Source: SG-bin7 sp964498095 (GTDB lineage: Bacteria; Bdellovibrionota; Bdellovibrionia; Bdellovibrionales; SG-bin7). Taken from it: DNA of 64,000 bases. Below, in pieces: positions 51,651 to 61,489 of this stretch. The DNA lies in contig CAZCFY010000007.1 of assembly GCA_964498095.1 (NCBI GenBank), positions 1-64,000 on the forward strand. Direction: 5' to 3'. Every line of letters starts with the position of its first letter. Position 1 is the stretch's first letter. A program made the translations under genes and the position numbers. Below the pieces are notes generated by a model, which made no database searches, was not told the DNA's origin, and worked only from the letters and a program-made list of their open reading frames with translations.

Positions 51651-52508
51651 TCAATCCGGTGTCGAAAACTCTTTTGATTTACCAACTACCCAAACTATGC
51701 CCGCGGACACATCTATTCCCCATAACGAACGAAACAAAGGGCTATTGTCATTTACCGAGCCCGCATAATAACTTAAGTTTAGCCCCGTATACGTACGCAC
51801 ATTATCTGCCAACGGGTGCAAAAAGCGAACCTGAAAGTCGGTTCCCATAAAGCCAGCCTTACCCATATATTCGGGGCGATCAGCACGCACAAAAGGGGCA
51901 TTTACTTCATAAAAATATTTGGCGAGTGTTTGATCCATAAAATTAAACTGCACTTCAAATGCCAATCTGGAGTCAGCGTGAAACAAGCCAAATCTTTCGA
52001 CAATGACCGATGGAGTGAAGGTATATCCCCGGCTATCTATCGTGGACAAATCCGTTGAAAACACGGCGCGCACGGGAATATTTAAAAACAAATGCCATAA
52101 CCATTCTTTTTCCCCTAACTCAATGACCACTCTGGGGCCGACCTCTCCCATCCAGTCTAAGTTTGGCATTCCCGCCCGCGCGATGTTTTCTTCTGAATTT
52201 GCGGGAAACGATCCTGAACCACTCAACGCTAATTCATAAGATTGAGTAGTTATCAATCGCGCTCTGGCGCCTCGTCTCTGGTCAGCCCGAAAAATTGCGC
52301 CGCGATAGATAAAATAAGGGTAAGGAACCCCCCGCCAGTGATTTTGATCCGAACCCGGATAATCGGTGAGAAAACCTCCGCCCCCACCAAGTCCAAATTC
52401 ATAAAGAGGTTTAGTTTCCAAATTGAAATCTTCCGCAAAAGCGACTTCGGCAAATAGTAAAAAAACTAAACAAAGAACTTTCAAAGTAGAGTAAATATAT
52501 ACTAACAT
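51651..52508 (-). CDS. MipA/OmpV family outer membrane protein
   Basis: About 285 residues; signal peptide MLVYIYSTLKVLCLVFLLFA. The mature protein alternates beta-strands (GLGGGGGFLTDYPGSDQ, YPYFIYRGAIFRAD, ...GLNLSYYAGSV) as in MipA/OmpV barrels, and ends in a hydrophobic strand. Divergent from the channel gene, whose start overlaps the longer form (ATG 52520). Confidence 0.82.
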   Translation of the reverse strand: MLVYIYSTLKVLCLVFLLFAEVAFAEDFNLETKPLYEFGLGGGGGFLTDYPGSDQNHWRGVPYPYFIYRGAIFRADQRRGARARLITTQSYELALSGSGSFPANSEENIARAGMPNLDWMGEVGPRVVIELGEKEWLWHLFLNIPVRAVFSTDLSTIDSRGYTFTPSVIVERFGLFHADSRLAFEVQFNFMDQTLAKYFYEVNAPFVRADRPEYMGKAGFMGTDFQVRFLHPLADNVRTYTGLNLSYYAGSVNDNSPLFRSLWGIDVSAGIVWVVGKSKEFSTPD

Positions 52509-52514
52509 GAGCCC

Positions 52515-53090
52515 ATGCACAAATCTCGACTAGAAGCATTTAGTGATGGAGTGATTGCTATCATCATCACAATTATGGTGTTGGAATTAAAGGTTCCCCA
52601 TGGCGTAAACTTCTCGGATCTGCTGCCGCTGGCGTCCGTGCTCTTAAGTTACGTTCTAAGCTTCGTTTACCTGGCCATTTATTGGAATAACCATCATCAC
52701 ATGTTTCAAGTTGCCAAACACGTCACTGGCGCTACCCTCTGGGCGAATATGCATTTACTTTTTTGGCTTTCGTTATTTCCCTTCGTAACAGCATGGGCGG
52801 GAGAGAACCACTTTGCGCCCGCACCTGTCGCTGCCTACGGCCTCGTACTTTTTATGGCGGCAAATGCCTATTATCTTTTAACGCGGGTTCTTTTGAAATC
52901 ACACGGACAAAGTTCAGAAATTGCGCGCGCCATTGGCAGCGATTTAAAGGGTAAAATTTCAGTCTTATTTTATGCCGTTGCTGTTGCTATCGCTTTTTGG
53001 TTTCCCGAAATTTCTCTGTTTATTTACGTCTTAGTCGCATTGATCTGGCTCATTCCGGATAAGCGTATGGAGAATGTTTTTAAATCCTAA
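52515..53090 (+). CDS. TMEM175-family potassium channel-like protein
   Basis: 191 residues with six hydrophobic segments. The signature RLEAFSDGVIAIIITIMVLE in helix 1 contains the FSD filter motif of DUF1211/TMEM175 channels, and helix 4 repeats a pattern. It conducts K+ in known members. Confidence 0.9.
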   Translation: MHKSRLEAFSDGVIAIIITIMVLELKVPHGVNFSDLLPLASVLLSYVLSFVYLAIYWNNHHHMFQVAKHVTGATLWANMHLLFWLSLFPFVTAWAGENHFAPAPVAAYGLVLFMAANAYYLLTRVLLKSHGQSSEIARAIGSDLKGKISVLFYAVAVAIAFWFPEISLFIYVLVALIWLIPDKRMENVFKS

Positions 53091-53189
53091 GCTATCGACA
53101 TCCGTCAAAAACCTAACACTCGTTGGCCGGTAAAAATCAACCCGTTTGGTCCCTGTTTTGCAATTAATTTCAAATGCTTGGGGGTAGGA

Positions 53190-53873
53190 ATGAGTCTCAA
53201 AATCAAACAACTGTTATTTATTTTCTTCTTATTTAATCTAATGTTTAGTGTTGGGTGCTCTACTTTATTTAAGGGCGGAAAATCAGCAGAAAACAAAGGT
53301 GCCGAAGAAATTACTGAGATGTCCGAGGGGACAATTGTCTCAGAATCAGAAATGGATCGTGTTCCCGCTAACCCTCCAACTAAAGGCAGCTGGAAAACTT
53401 CTTACATCGGATTGAAGGGTTATTTTAGCCGCCCGCCTACGTTTGCAAGTGGTGCCGACAAAGATATTTTTAAACGGTGTGAGCCCTTCACAATCAAATC
53501 TTTTGAAAGTAAAGGCAATCAACTCATTATGACGGTTTTTCAAGGGAATAACGTGATAAACGTTACCGGCGTAAATCGCCAGCCCTTTAAGTTATCTGCA
53601 AGAATGCGCATCAAAGAACTTGATCGGTATCTGTGGAAGAAACTTGATCTTGGCGGCGGCCGCAATATCGCGTCTAACATGCCAAAAGTTTGCGACGGAA
53701 AGCTAGCGACGAGCATGACAGAAAAAGAAGTACTTTTTGTTGCCGGCTCTCCTGAAAAAGTTAATAATTTGAAGGCGAACAATAAACCGGTTAAAGAGTG
53801 GGTCTATGTTGGTCTGGATAAAACTCCATTTTCTTATTTTTTTAGCGACGGCCGTATCTACGCCTGGAAGTAA
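53190..53873 (+). CDS. lipoprotein with BamE/SmpA-like C-terminus
   Basis: 227 residues from ATG 53190 (GGTAGG upstream). Lipobox LMFSVGC places C23. The last 60 residues, MTEKEVLFVAGSPEKV ... PVKEWVYVG, fit the mixed SmpA/OmlA fold (M.EKEV..V.G.P..V....W.Y). Possibly an outer-membrane lipoprotein assembly factor. Family match is tentative. Confidence 0.72.
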   Translation: MSLKIKQLLFIFFLFNLMFSVGCSTLFKGGKSAENKGAEEITEMSEGTIVSESEMDRVPANPPTKGSWKTSYIGLKGYFSRPPTFASGADKDIFKRCEPFTIKSFESKGNQLIMTVFQGNNVINVTGVNRQPFKLSARMRIKELDRYLWKKLDLGGGRNIASNMPKVCDGKLATSMTEKEVLFVAGSPEKVNNLKANNKPVKEWVYVGLDKTPFSYFFSDGRIYAWK

Positions 53874-53888
53874 CTTTAATTTACCCCT

Positions 53889-54233
53889 ATGATAATCTCG
53901 ATTACATCCCTGAAACTCAAACATCTATGGGGCTACTTCCCACTGACTTACCGGGCCCTTTTTGTAACTCTGCAGCTCCGCAAACAAAAAGGCTTAATCA
54001 AGTTTAAAAATACTGGTCTTGGCTATGATCACTATACCCTTACCGCCTGGCAATCTGAAGCCGACATGAAGGCCTTTGCCCGCGCCGGCGCTCACTTAGA
54101 CGCTCTAAAATACACCAAAAAACTCGCCCAAGAAGTGCGAATTTTAACTTATAAAGCCGACACCATTCCGTCCTGGAAAGAAGTGCGGTTGCTGCTGGAA
54201 ACTAAACCCCAAAAAGTCATTAAAATCGATTAG
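53889..54233 (+). CDS. ABM/DUF3291-like small protein
   Basis: 114 residues. The middle part YDHYTLTAWQSEADMKAFAR, then GAHLDALKYTKKLAQEVRIL, with Trp-x-Glu-x-x-x-Met-x-x-Phe, resembles dimeric monooxygenase-fold proteins such as spheroidene-monooxygenase-like and DUF3291. Role unknown. Starts 16 bases after the lipoprotein gene; hairpin follows. Confidence 0.65.
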   Translation: MIISITSLKLKHLWGYFPLTYRALFVTLQLRKQKGLIKFKNTGLGYDHYTLTAWQSEADMKAFARAGAHLDALKYTKKLAQEVRILTYKADTIPSWKEVRLLLETKPQKVIKID

Positions 54234-54236
54234 ACA

Positions 54237-54283
54237 GGCATTTCTTTTGCTAATTTCCCTCCTTGAAATGCCACTCCCTTTTT
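54237..54283 (+). terminator. terminator-like hairpin
   Basis: GGCATTTC (54237-54244) and GAAATGCC (54265-54272), 20-base loop, then CCCTTTTT. The loop is long, so efficiency is uncertain. It ends 14 bases before the J-domain gene. Confidence 0.5.
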
Positions 54284-54296
54284 AGGTAGGTTTTGG

Positions 54297-55151
54297 ATGT
54301 CTAAGTCTTTTTCACTGCTGCTTATTTTTGGCTTACTTTTTTGTTGGAAATCAACGGCTGAAACCAAAGATTATTACGCCATTCTTGGTGTAAGTAGATC
54401 TGCCACCGCCGAAGAAATAAAATCGGCATTTAGACGCCGGGCGCGCGAAACTCATCCCGACCTCGTCCAAGACCCGCGCGAAAAAGAGGCGCGCGCGGAA
54501 AAATTTAAAATCGTAAATGAGGCTCACGAAATTTTGTCAGATCCAAATTTACGGCGTAATTACGACAAAAAAGGAATTTCGCAAAACTATTCGCACCAAA
54601 CCAACCCTACTTATACACAAAGAAAGGCCCAACAAGCCTATCAGCAGCACTCGCAAAACTATTTTAAGCCCAGCGAACTCATCATGAGATCTTTGGCGGC
54701 CATGAAAACCGCTACCGTAGATGAAAAAATTATTGCAGCCCTAAAGCTTATGGATCAACTACTTACCAATCCCATTCATTTGAGGCGCCAAGGAATCACT
54801 GATATTCGGCAATACACGGCGGTTGCTAATAGTCTCGCCGATATCTTGACCCGCGTTGGCTATTGGACGCAATATTCCAATTCCCCCAGCACCTCGGAGG
54901 CCGTCTGCAAGGCCGCATTTTTATGGCTAAAAAATTTTAAAGAACCCGCGCCCGAGCTTTTTGATCGCTATTACAATTATGGCTATGAAAGCATTTGGTC
55001 CGACTATCAAATGAATTTAAGAACTCCTGGAAATGATTCGGAAGGGTGGGCGAAGTCCAAAGAAAATGTATTAAATTTTGCCCAAAAATATAAAGAGCGG
55101 GGTTGGTACCCACAGGGCCCTAGTTGCAATATATTCTCTAAGTTTTTTTAG
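54297..55151 (+). CDS. exported J-domain protein
   Basis: 284 residues. N-terminal hydrophobic stretch SLLLIFGLLFCWKSTA is a signal peptide, followed at once by a J domain (about 25-90): DYYAILGVSRSATAEEIKSA, HPDLV (the HPD motif), and VNEAHEILSDPNLRRNYDKK. The rest is polar helical with no zinc finger or C-terminal DnaJ domain. J proteins normally need cytosolic DnaK, so export is odd; the signal could instead be a membrane anchor. Confidence 0.82.
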   Translation: MSKSFSLLLIFGLLFCWKSTAETKDYYAILGVSRSATAEEIKSAFRRRARETHPDLVQDPREKEARAEKFKIVNEAHEILSDPNLRRNYDKKGISQNYSHQTNPTYTQRKAQQAYQQHSQNYFKPSELIMRSLAAMKTATVDEKIIAALKLMDQLLTNPIHLRRQGITDIRQYTAVANSLADILTRVGYWTQYSNSPSTSEAVCKAAFLWLKNFKEPAPELFDRYYNYGYESIWSDYQMNLRTPGNDSEGWAKSKENVLNFAQKYKERGWYPQGPSCNIFSKFF

Positions 55152-55172
55152 AACGACTTTTTGAAGTTAAAT

Positions 55173-55196
55173 TTAGGGACCGTGATTGGTCCCTAA
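55173..55196. terminator. bidirectional hairpin between J-domain and helicase genes
   Basis: TTAGGGACC and GGTCCCTAA, perfect 9-bp stem, 6-base loop, between two convergent genes. No T tract adjacent. Confidence 0.6.
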
Positions 55197-55241
55197 CTCA
55201 GGCTCGTTGTGAACTTTTTTAAGTCCGGCGCCGAAGTAAAG

Positions 55242-56480
55242 CTAGTAAGCTCTTTCTTGTCTTTGACGGCCGTCGAATTTCTTGCATTTGCTCTTCTTAA
55301 AATCCTTTTTGAAATTCCGTTTCTCTTTCTTCCATTGATCTTTGGGAGCGCGCTCTTCGCGTCGCACGCGTCCGTCCATCATGGCTTTCCCTGCGGGCGC
55401 CTTCGCGTCCTTGTTACGGGAAATTAAATTCCACTGACCACGGTCCTCGGGACAAACAAAAGAAACTGCCTGACCTGTAGCTCCCGCGCGGCCGGTACGG
55501 CCAATACGGTGCATGTAGTCCTCGGCACTCATCGGTAAATCAAAATTAATTACGTGACCAACATCGGCGATATCTAAGCCGCGCGACGCTACATCCGTAG
55601 CAACTAAAATGCGTATCTCACCGGTTTTAAAACCAGCAATAGCTTGCTTGCGCTGACCTAATGATCTGCCGCCATGAATGCGGCCAACTTCATAACCGTA
55701 ATCTAAAAGATATCTGGTAAGACGGTCAGTACGGTGTTTGGTGCGCGCAAATACGAGAATGGAACCCTTACGCTGATTTAGTTCATCAAGTAAACGGTCG
55801 TTTTTCTTACTTTGATCAACTTCAATCACGCTTTGTGTGATTTCCACTGGCGCGGTATCGGCATTGCTTGCCGCAATTTCTACCGGCTCATTCATAAATT
55901 CCCGCGCTAATTGTCTGACTTCTTTCGTAAACGTTGCCGAGAACAAAAGGGTCTGACGTGTGCGTGGAACCTTCATAAGAATGCGCCGAATCTGCGGTAA
56001 AAACCCCATATCTAACATGCGGTCCGCCTCATCCAACACCAAATGTTTCACTAAATCCAAGCGCACGGAATTCTGACCAATATGATCAACCAAGCGTCCC
56101 GGAGTCGCGATTATTATATTCGGTTTGTGCGAGAGTAAACGTTGCTGCTGCCCCATTGAGGCGCCACCAATGACCGTGGCCATACGAAAACGCACAGTAC
56201 GCGGAATCAGTTGCTTTACAACGTCTTCAACTTGAATTGCTAATTCACGGGTCGGCACCAAAACTAAAGCGAGGCCGTCATTTGTTAAAAGACTTTTTAA
56301 AATTGGTAAAAGGAAGGCCGCAGTTTTACCGGATCCAGTTTTGGATTGAGCAATTACATCGTGGCCATTTGAAATAATAGGAATCGCTTTGGCTTGAATT
56401 TCCGTAGGTCTTTCAAAGCCAAGACGAGACACTGAACCTAGGAGCGTAGCCCCTAGGTCGAAAGTATTAAAATTTTGCAT
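55242..56480 (-). CDS. rhlE: DEAD-box ATP-dependent RNA helicase, RhlE-type
   Basis: 412 residues. Q motif region (FERPTEIQAKAIP), I AQSKTGSGKTAAF, Ia VPTRELAIQ, II DEADRMLD, III SATF, IV FARTKHRTD, V TDVASRGLDI, VI HRIGRTGRAG are all present. A basic C-terminal tail (KDQWKKEKRNFKKDFKK) binds RNA. It unwinds RNA in ribosome assembly or decay. The adjacent upstream gene encodes an RRM protein on the same strand, a natural partner. Symbol by overall type. Confidence 0.9.
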   Translation of the reverse strand: MQNFNTFDLGATLLGSVSRLGFERPTEIQAKAIPIISNGHDVIAQSKTGSGKTAAFLLPILKSLLTNDGLALVLVPTRELAIQVEDVVKQLIPRTVRFRMATVIGGASMGQQQRLLSHKPNIIIATPGRLVDHIGQNSVRLDLVKHLVLDEADRMLDMGFLPQIRRILMKVPRTRQTLLFSATFTKEVRQLAREFMNEPVEIAASNADTAPVEITQSVIEVDQSKKNDRLLDELNQRKGSILVFARTKHRTDRLTRYLLDYGYEVGRIHGGRSLGQRKQAIAGFKTGEIRILVATDVASRGLDIADVGHVINFDLPMSAEDYMHRIGRTGRAGATGQAVSFVCPEDRGQWNLISRNKDAKAPAGKAMMDGRVRREERAPKDQWKKEKRNFKKDFKKSKCKKFDGRQRQERAY

Positions 56481-56502
56481 TAGTTCTTTCTGTTACTAAG
56501 AA

Positions 56503-56820
56503 TTAGTAACGACCGCGTCCGCCGCCGCCGAAGCCGCCGCGTCCACCACCACCGCCACCACCGCGGGGGCGAGATTCTTGCGGTTTTGCAACCGAAACAT
56601 TGATATTACGGCCAGAGAAATCTTTGCCGTTGAATTGTTCGATCGCTTTTTGCGCGTCTTCTTCTGAAGCCATTTCAACAAAGCCGAAACCTTTTGAACG
56701 TCCAGAATCACGATCAGTGATTACTTTTGCCGATACAACTTGTCCTGCAGCTGAAAAATGATTTCCAAGCGCATCTGAATCAACAGAATAGGGAAGTTGT
56801 CCAACATACAATTTATTACT
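56503..56820 (-). CDS. RNA-recognition-motif protein with Gly-rich tail
   Basis: 105 residues from GTG 56820, set by AAGGAGG with five bases spacing. RNP2 LYVGQL and RNP1 KGFGFVEM frame a single RRM (about 4-80). The tail is Arg/Gly-rich (RPRGGGGGGGRGGFG), as in cold-induced Rbp proteins of cyanobacteria and other bacteria. Likely acts with the RhlE-type helicase. Confidence 0.92.
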   Translation of the reverse strand, partial: SNKLYVGQLPYSVDSDALGNHFSAAGQVVSAKVITDRDSGRSKGFGFVEMASEEDAQKAIEQFNGKDFSGRNINVSVAKPQESRPRGGGGGGGRGGFGGGGRGRY

Positions 56821-57070
56821 CACGAGAGCCTCCTTATGGTCTCTAGGGTCTTTTCGAGGCTCTTCCAAAAACGGATCAAAGCACTTACAAAAGACAGTTA
56901 AACAAGGTGGGTTATACCTCGGCTTACTATATAATCAAGGGAATTATTGCTGAAGTTATAGCCTTGAACTAATACTTCCATTTTCTTAACCTTTTTATAT
57001 GAACGCCCCCCCGGGTATAGCCCGGTTTTAGGTAAAAAATGGGCAGCGTTAATGGTTTGTGGCTTTTACC

Positions 57071-58087
57071 TTACTGGCGCTGAGCTTCTACCGCGTTTTC
57101 GATAATTTCTATAACTCTAAGCGCTTCCCCGGGCGACACTGGGACCTCGCCCTGGCCGCTGGAGATTTTTTTGTGAAGTATATCGTAAAATTTTAAAAAA
57201 CTGCCTTTTTCGGTCTTGATAACTTCGGTTTCGGCATTGGCGGGATTTATAAAAGTGCCGTAAAGATTTTTATTCTCAACCCCATAATTGGGCGCCAGCG
57301 GGCTTAAGTTTTTTTTGAGCTGATCTTCCTGGGGATCAATACCGTACTTAAGAAAGTTACCTTGTGTACCAAAAATCTGAAAGCGTGGAGTTACTTCCGT
57401 AAAATAGGAGCTGTGGAGGATCGCCCGCATACTTCCGTAATGCGCTATTAAATGAAAGTAATCGGGCGCCTGACCCCTATCCCTCTGAACGGCAACGTCA
57501 GTGATGATTTTATCGGGTTCACCAAAAAGACAAATCATTTGATCAATATAATGGGGCGCAAGATCGTAAAAGGTTCCACCGCCTTCGACGTTTTGTTCTT
57601 TCCAGCGATCAAGACGTGTTTGCGGCCGCCAGCGGTCAAGGTGGGATTCAAATTGCTTAATGTCTCCGAGCCTTCCGGACTTTATTAGCTTTTTTACCGT
57701 CAAAAAATCGCCATCCCAGCGGCGATTATGGAAAACCGTAAGCACCTTTTTTGTTTTTTCACTGAGTGCTATCAGCTTTTTGCCATCTTCGACCTTTGTC
57801 ACGAAAGGTTTTTCTGTAACAACATGTTTACCCGCCTCTAGCGCTGCTGCGGAATATTTAAAGTGCAGAGCGCTGGGGGCGCAATTAATTACAAGGTCGA
57901 CATTTCTTGAATTTATGAGTTCGAAGGGATCGCTGACGACAACGGCTTTCGGCAAGGTTTTTTTTACTTCGCTTGGACGTGACGATGAAACCGTCGTAAT
58001 CTCGTAACCGTCGTGAAATTTTAATAATCCCGCGTGAAGAAATCTTCCGGAAGATCCAAATCCAATAATGCCGACTTTAATTTTCAT
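57071..58087 (-). CDS. Gfo/Idh/MocA-family oxidoreductase
   Basis: 338 residues. N-terminal Rossmann motif VGIIGFGSSGRFLH, EKPFVTK (the catalytic EKP motif) near residue 93, and the C-terminal domain with EGGGTFYDLAPHYIDQM. It oxidises or reduces a sugar or related polyol with NAD(P). Substrate unknown. Confidence 0.93.
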   Translation of the reverse strand: MKIKVGIIGFGSSGRFLHAGLLKFHDGYEITTVSSSRPSEVKKTLPKAVVVSDPFELINSRNVDLVINCAPSALHFKYSAAALEAGKHVVTEKPFVTKVEDGKKLIALSEKTKKVLTVFHNRRWDGDFLTVKKLIKSGRLGDIKQFESHLDRWRPQTRLDRWKEQNVEGGGTFYDLAPHYIDQMICLFGEPDKIITDVAVQRDRGQAPDYFHLIAHYGSMRAILHSSYFTEVTPRFQIFGTQGNFLKYGIDPQEDQLKKNLSPLAPNYGVENKNLYGTFINPANAETEVIKTEKGSFLKFYDILHKKISSGQGEVPVSPGEALRVIEIIENAVEAQRQ

Positions 58088-58210
58088 TATACCACTCGAG
58101 TTGCGTTTTAAACCAGATAGCGAGTTTTATCACGGCCATCGGCATAGCGCAACACCAGTAATGGTGTTGCGCTCGTCCAGGCAGCATTACTTACTACCCT
58201 AGTCTACACA

Positions 58211-59467
58211 CTAAAGTGCGGCGGCTCTGGCAATTAACTCGCGAAAAACAGCATCTAACTTTTCGCTAGTTTGACCGCTACCCGTACTGATCGATACTTC
58301 GTGTACGCGGCGGAGAATTGGTTCAGCAAATCGGCCAAGAGAGTTGACATTAAAATTAAGCCGTCGATTGTCGATTTCTTTTAAAATCGCCAATTCATCA
58401 TCTTCTCTTAAAACTTCGATTCGCCCCACGAAAGCCCGCTGTAAATTCGTTGGTAGTGGCGAAATATTAATTGGCAAAACATTATCAACTTCTGAGCGAG
58501 ACAGTATGTATAACACCCGTAGTCCTGGAGTTTTAAAGTATCCGTGGTTCCAAGTGTTAATCATAGATTGGGCCTCGTCTTCAAATAGACCCGCATTCAT
58601 TAGGGCCTTAAGTAGATTTCCAGTCATTTGCGTGCCGGACATGACTTCGTTACTTTCTCGAACCCGATGGTTTTTCAAGTGGGCGATTTCAGAACCAGAA
58701 ATCACACTCGGCTTTCCATAGCCTATACCTCTCACTAACCGCATCTGCGCATGCCCTTCGGAATTTACATCCACCAAGAAAGTAAATTGCGGTTCAAATC
58801 CCCGCTCGGCTAAAAAATAAAGGTCCGCGCCTATCGAAGTTATTTTTAGACGCGGTTGATATTGGCCCAAGCCACGGTAAAAAATGAATTTCTCGGTTTC
58901 GTTGCCAGCGCGGACAATATTGCTATTCACATTGCGTGCATGCGAATAAATATTGGCTGAATCTACGGGAGGCACATCGGCATTCTTTGTAGCCAGAACG
59001 TCAACTTTGAAAATCGTTTGTCCGTTGGCTAAGTCTAAATCCTCAGGAGTTGGCCGCGTGGATACGGGACCCGGGAAAGTTTCGGTAACCGCACCCTGTG
59101 GAAATCGCACATCGACCGTCACAGGCTGTGCCCTATCCGTATAAAAGTAAATGACCGGAGTTTCCATTTTTTGCGAAATAAAATTATGCGCAATCATGCG
59201 ATCCGGTATGCAACCTTTACGGTCAGGATCGCAACCGCGCGGGCTATTTGCTAAAAAAGATAATGAACCGATATTTTCCAAGGTTTCTCCAAACCCGTGG
59301 ACAAAATCCGGTAATTTTTCGTCTTCATGGTACATTCCATGCTGAGTCTTCCCATTGGAACCCACCAAAGATGTAAAAGTTCCCCATTCATGCACTTCAA
59401 GTCGGGCATGAGCCGACGTAAATACAAACGTTGATAATAAACTTAAAATATAACTATGCGTTTTCAT
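58211..59467 (-). CDS. secreted protein of the VHEWGTFT type, unknown function
   Basis: 418 residues from ATG 59467, after GGAGG. Signal peptide MKTHSYILSLLSTFVFTSAHA. The mature N-terminus LEVHEWGTFTSLVG is a motif that recurs at the start of uncharacterised exported proteins of several phyla. A CDPDRKGC disulfide-like loop follows. The rest (about 90-400) is beta-rich. No enzymatic motif seen. Confidence 0.78.
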   Translation of the reverse strand: MKTHSYILSLLSTFVFTSAHARLEVHEWGTFTSLVGSNGKTQHGMYHEDEKLPDFVHGFGETLENIGSLSFLANSPRGCDPDRKGCIPDRMIAHNFISQKMETPVIYFYTDRAQPVTVDVRFPQGAVTETFPGPVSTRPTPEDLDLANGQTIFKVDVLATKNADVPPVDSANIYSHARNVNSNIVRAGNETEKFIFYRGLGQYQPRLKITSIGADLYFLAERGFEPQFTFLVDVNSEGHAQMRLVRGIGYGKPSVISGSEIAHLKNHRVRESNEVMSGTQMTGNLLKALMNAGLFEDEAQSMINTWNHGYFKTPGLRVLYILSRSEVDNVLPINISPLPTNLQRAFVGRIEVLREDDELAILKEIDNRRLNFNVNSLGRFAEPILRRVHEVSISTGSGQTSEKLDAVFRELIARAAAL

Positions 59468-59553
59468 ACGCCCTCCTTTTCTTATTTCCTGTTTACCCAA
59501 ACTAATTGTAAAAAAACATTGAATAAAACCTCCGATTTGTTAACTAATAGTTT

Positions 59554-60432
59554 ATGAACTTAAAAAGACTGGAATATTTCTTAACAGTAGCACAGACCGG
59601 AAGCCTACAAAGGGCCAGTGATATCTTGAACGTCAGTCCTCCAGCACTTTCAAAATCCATGAAAATTCTGGAAAGCGAATTAGAAGCAAAACTCTGGGTA
59701 CGAGACGGACGCAAAATTATTTTAACGGATACCGGTAAAGCCTTACTCCACCGGGCGCCAACGCTGATGAACGAACTAAAGTCACTGAAAGAGGGGTTGA
59801 CGGCAAAAGCGGCCGGCCCCCTACCCGTCAAAATTGGAACCTTCGAGGTATTCTCGACTTACTTTCTTTCTTTTTTAAATGAACTCAACTGGAACGAACA
59901 TGCGCTTGAACTCCACGAATTGCTTCCGGGAGAAATAGAAAAGTATTTAATAAATGGCGACATTGATTACGGCTTAACCTATATGCCAATTCCCGATCCG
60001 CAGCTAGATTTCTTAAAAGTCACTGCGATCGAGATGGGCGTATTTACTAAAAAGGGAGCTTTCAAAGGCGTTCCCCAACAGCAATTACCATTTGTAATTC
60101 CCGCTATGCCTCTTCAAGGTGTGCCGTCAAAAGTGCGTGGCTTAGATGGTTGGCCCGAAGATGCCTATCAGCGAAAAATTTTACATAAAGTCACATTAAT
60201 GGAGTCGGCATTGGAACTTTGCCGGCAGGGGCGCGTGGCCGGTTATTTCCCAGTATTTATTGCCCAAGAACATAATAAAAGATTCCGCGACGAGCTCCAT
60301 TTAGAGAGACGTAAAACACCCTACCCGGGGCGAATTTGCACAAACGATATTTTTCTGGTCAAAAGAAAGTCGCAAGAAGAAAATAGTATTGCCAAACAAC
60401 TTGCCAAAGCCTTGCGCGTGATCTGCAAATAA
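59554..60432 (+). CDS. LysR-type transcriptional regulator
   Basis: 292 residues. N-terminal winged helix-turn-helix (1-60): MNLKRLEYFLTVAQTGSLQR followed by SPPALSKSMKILESELEAKL. C-terminal effector domain from about 90. It is divergent from the VHEWGTFT gene, which is a plausible target, since LysR proteins often control a divergent gene. Confidence 0.93.
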   Translation: MNLKRLEYFLTVAQTGSLQRASDILNVSPPALSKSMKILESELEAKLWVRDGRKIILTDTGKALLHRAPTLMNELKSLKEGLTAKAAGPLPVKIGTFEVFSTYFLSFLNELNWNEHALELHELLPGEIEKYLINGDIDYGLTYMPIPDPQLDFLKVTAIEMGVFTKKGAFKGVPQQQLPFVIPAMPLQGVPSKVRGLDGWPEDAYQRKILHKVTLMESALELCRQGRVAGYFPVFIAQEHNKRFRDELHLERRKTPYPGRICTNDIFLVKRKSQEENSIAKQLAKALRVICK

Positions 60433-60557
60433 TTCCATTAGCCAAACTGATTCCGATAAATCTAGATAAATAATTTTCTATCCGTCATTTGCGGGGTTAG
60501 GTAAAGGACGGCGTTATTAATCGCAGAACTTTTCTTAATCTTAAAATAGGAGACTTT

Positions 60558-61379
60558 ATGAAAAACTTAAGTTTAGCCCTCGTAGGCGCTCTATTTACGC
60601 TTTCTTTACAAGCCAACGGGGCAGGTCGTGTGGCCCAAATGGAAATTAAAGCTGCCGATAATGAATTCAAAAATGTTCGGTCGGTAATCTTAAGGGAAAT
60701 TCCGGGCCCTACGGTTTCAGAATACCTAATAGTCATTGATGGCAATCAATTTGAGTTAGCAGTATCTAATAAAGTGGATGCGGGATGTGGCTCTGAACTT
60801 ATTGATCTTACTCAAAAACCAGATCCACGCGTGCGTTTAGCCGACGTACTTACAGTTAAATTGCTAGATCACTCCAAACGAGTATGTGAAGACTATCAAC
60901 CCTATACGTGGATCGCCGATGTTACGTTAGCAAGTCTGTTACACCATCGCCCAATCAGCAAAATGCACCTTGTGGGTAACCCTTCAAATGAAACTCCGGG
61001 AAAATTGCTAATCGAAAGACATGAAATGAAAATTCAAGGCGAAACCTTGGGACGTTTTGCCGATGTCGAAGCCTTGGTTTTGGACAAACGCCTGAACGAA
61101 AACAAAGAAGTTTTGTATATGGCGCAGTTAACAACTGCTACGGGTAAAAAAGAGCATTTCCTGCTAAAACCTGTGGAAAGTAAAGTAGATGGCTGCAGGG
61201 TAAAAACTGAAAAGCTCGTCTTGATTCCCCGCCGTTACGGAATTAGCAGCTTAACAGCGGTGTTAAAAGATGGTTCAAAAAATCGTTGCCGCCATATCGT
61301 TCATTACTGGGAGTTAACCATTAATTATTTCCATCCCAATCCAGCACTGCGAGGTTCTATAAACGCCGTATACCGCTAG
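60558..61379 (+). CDS. secreted protein, unknown function
   Basis: 273 residues; signal peptide MKNLSLALVGALFTLSLQANG; ATG with AGGAGA upstream. The mature protein has paired cysteines (AGCGSE, RVCEDY, GCRVK, NRCRH), compatible with disulfides. The two halves look like repeats of a beta-sandwich (VILREIPGPTVSEYLIVIDG vs VLYMAQLTTATGKKEHF), unproven. No family recognised. Confidence 0.78.
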   Translation: MKNLSLALVGALFTLSLQANGAGRVAQMEIKAADNEFKNVRSVILREIPGPTVSEYLIVIDGNQFELAVSNKVDAGCGSELIDLTQKPDPRVRLADVLTVKLLDHSKRVCEDYQPYTWIADVTLASLLHHRPISKMHLVGNPSNETPGKLLIERHEMKIQGETLGRFADVEALVLDKRLNENKEVLYMAQLTTATGKKEHFLLKPVESKVDGCRVKTEKLVLIPRRYGISSLTAVLKDGSKNRCRHIVHYWELTINYFHPNPALRGSINAVYR

Positions 61380-61489
61380 CCCCTCCGCTCCCACCAAAAA
61401 GGAATTCTTGGTTACTCCAAGTTTACCAAACAATTAAAGGGACCAAATCCCGTGTCATTGATATCAATTAAGGCATGGGAACCAAGGGG

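Noticed and set aside
56496..56711. Ala/Val-rich frame in the RRM gene
   Set aside because: It is the shadow of the Gly/Arg-rich tail read in another frame.
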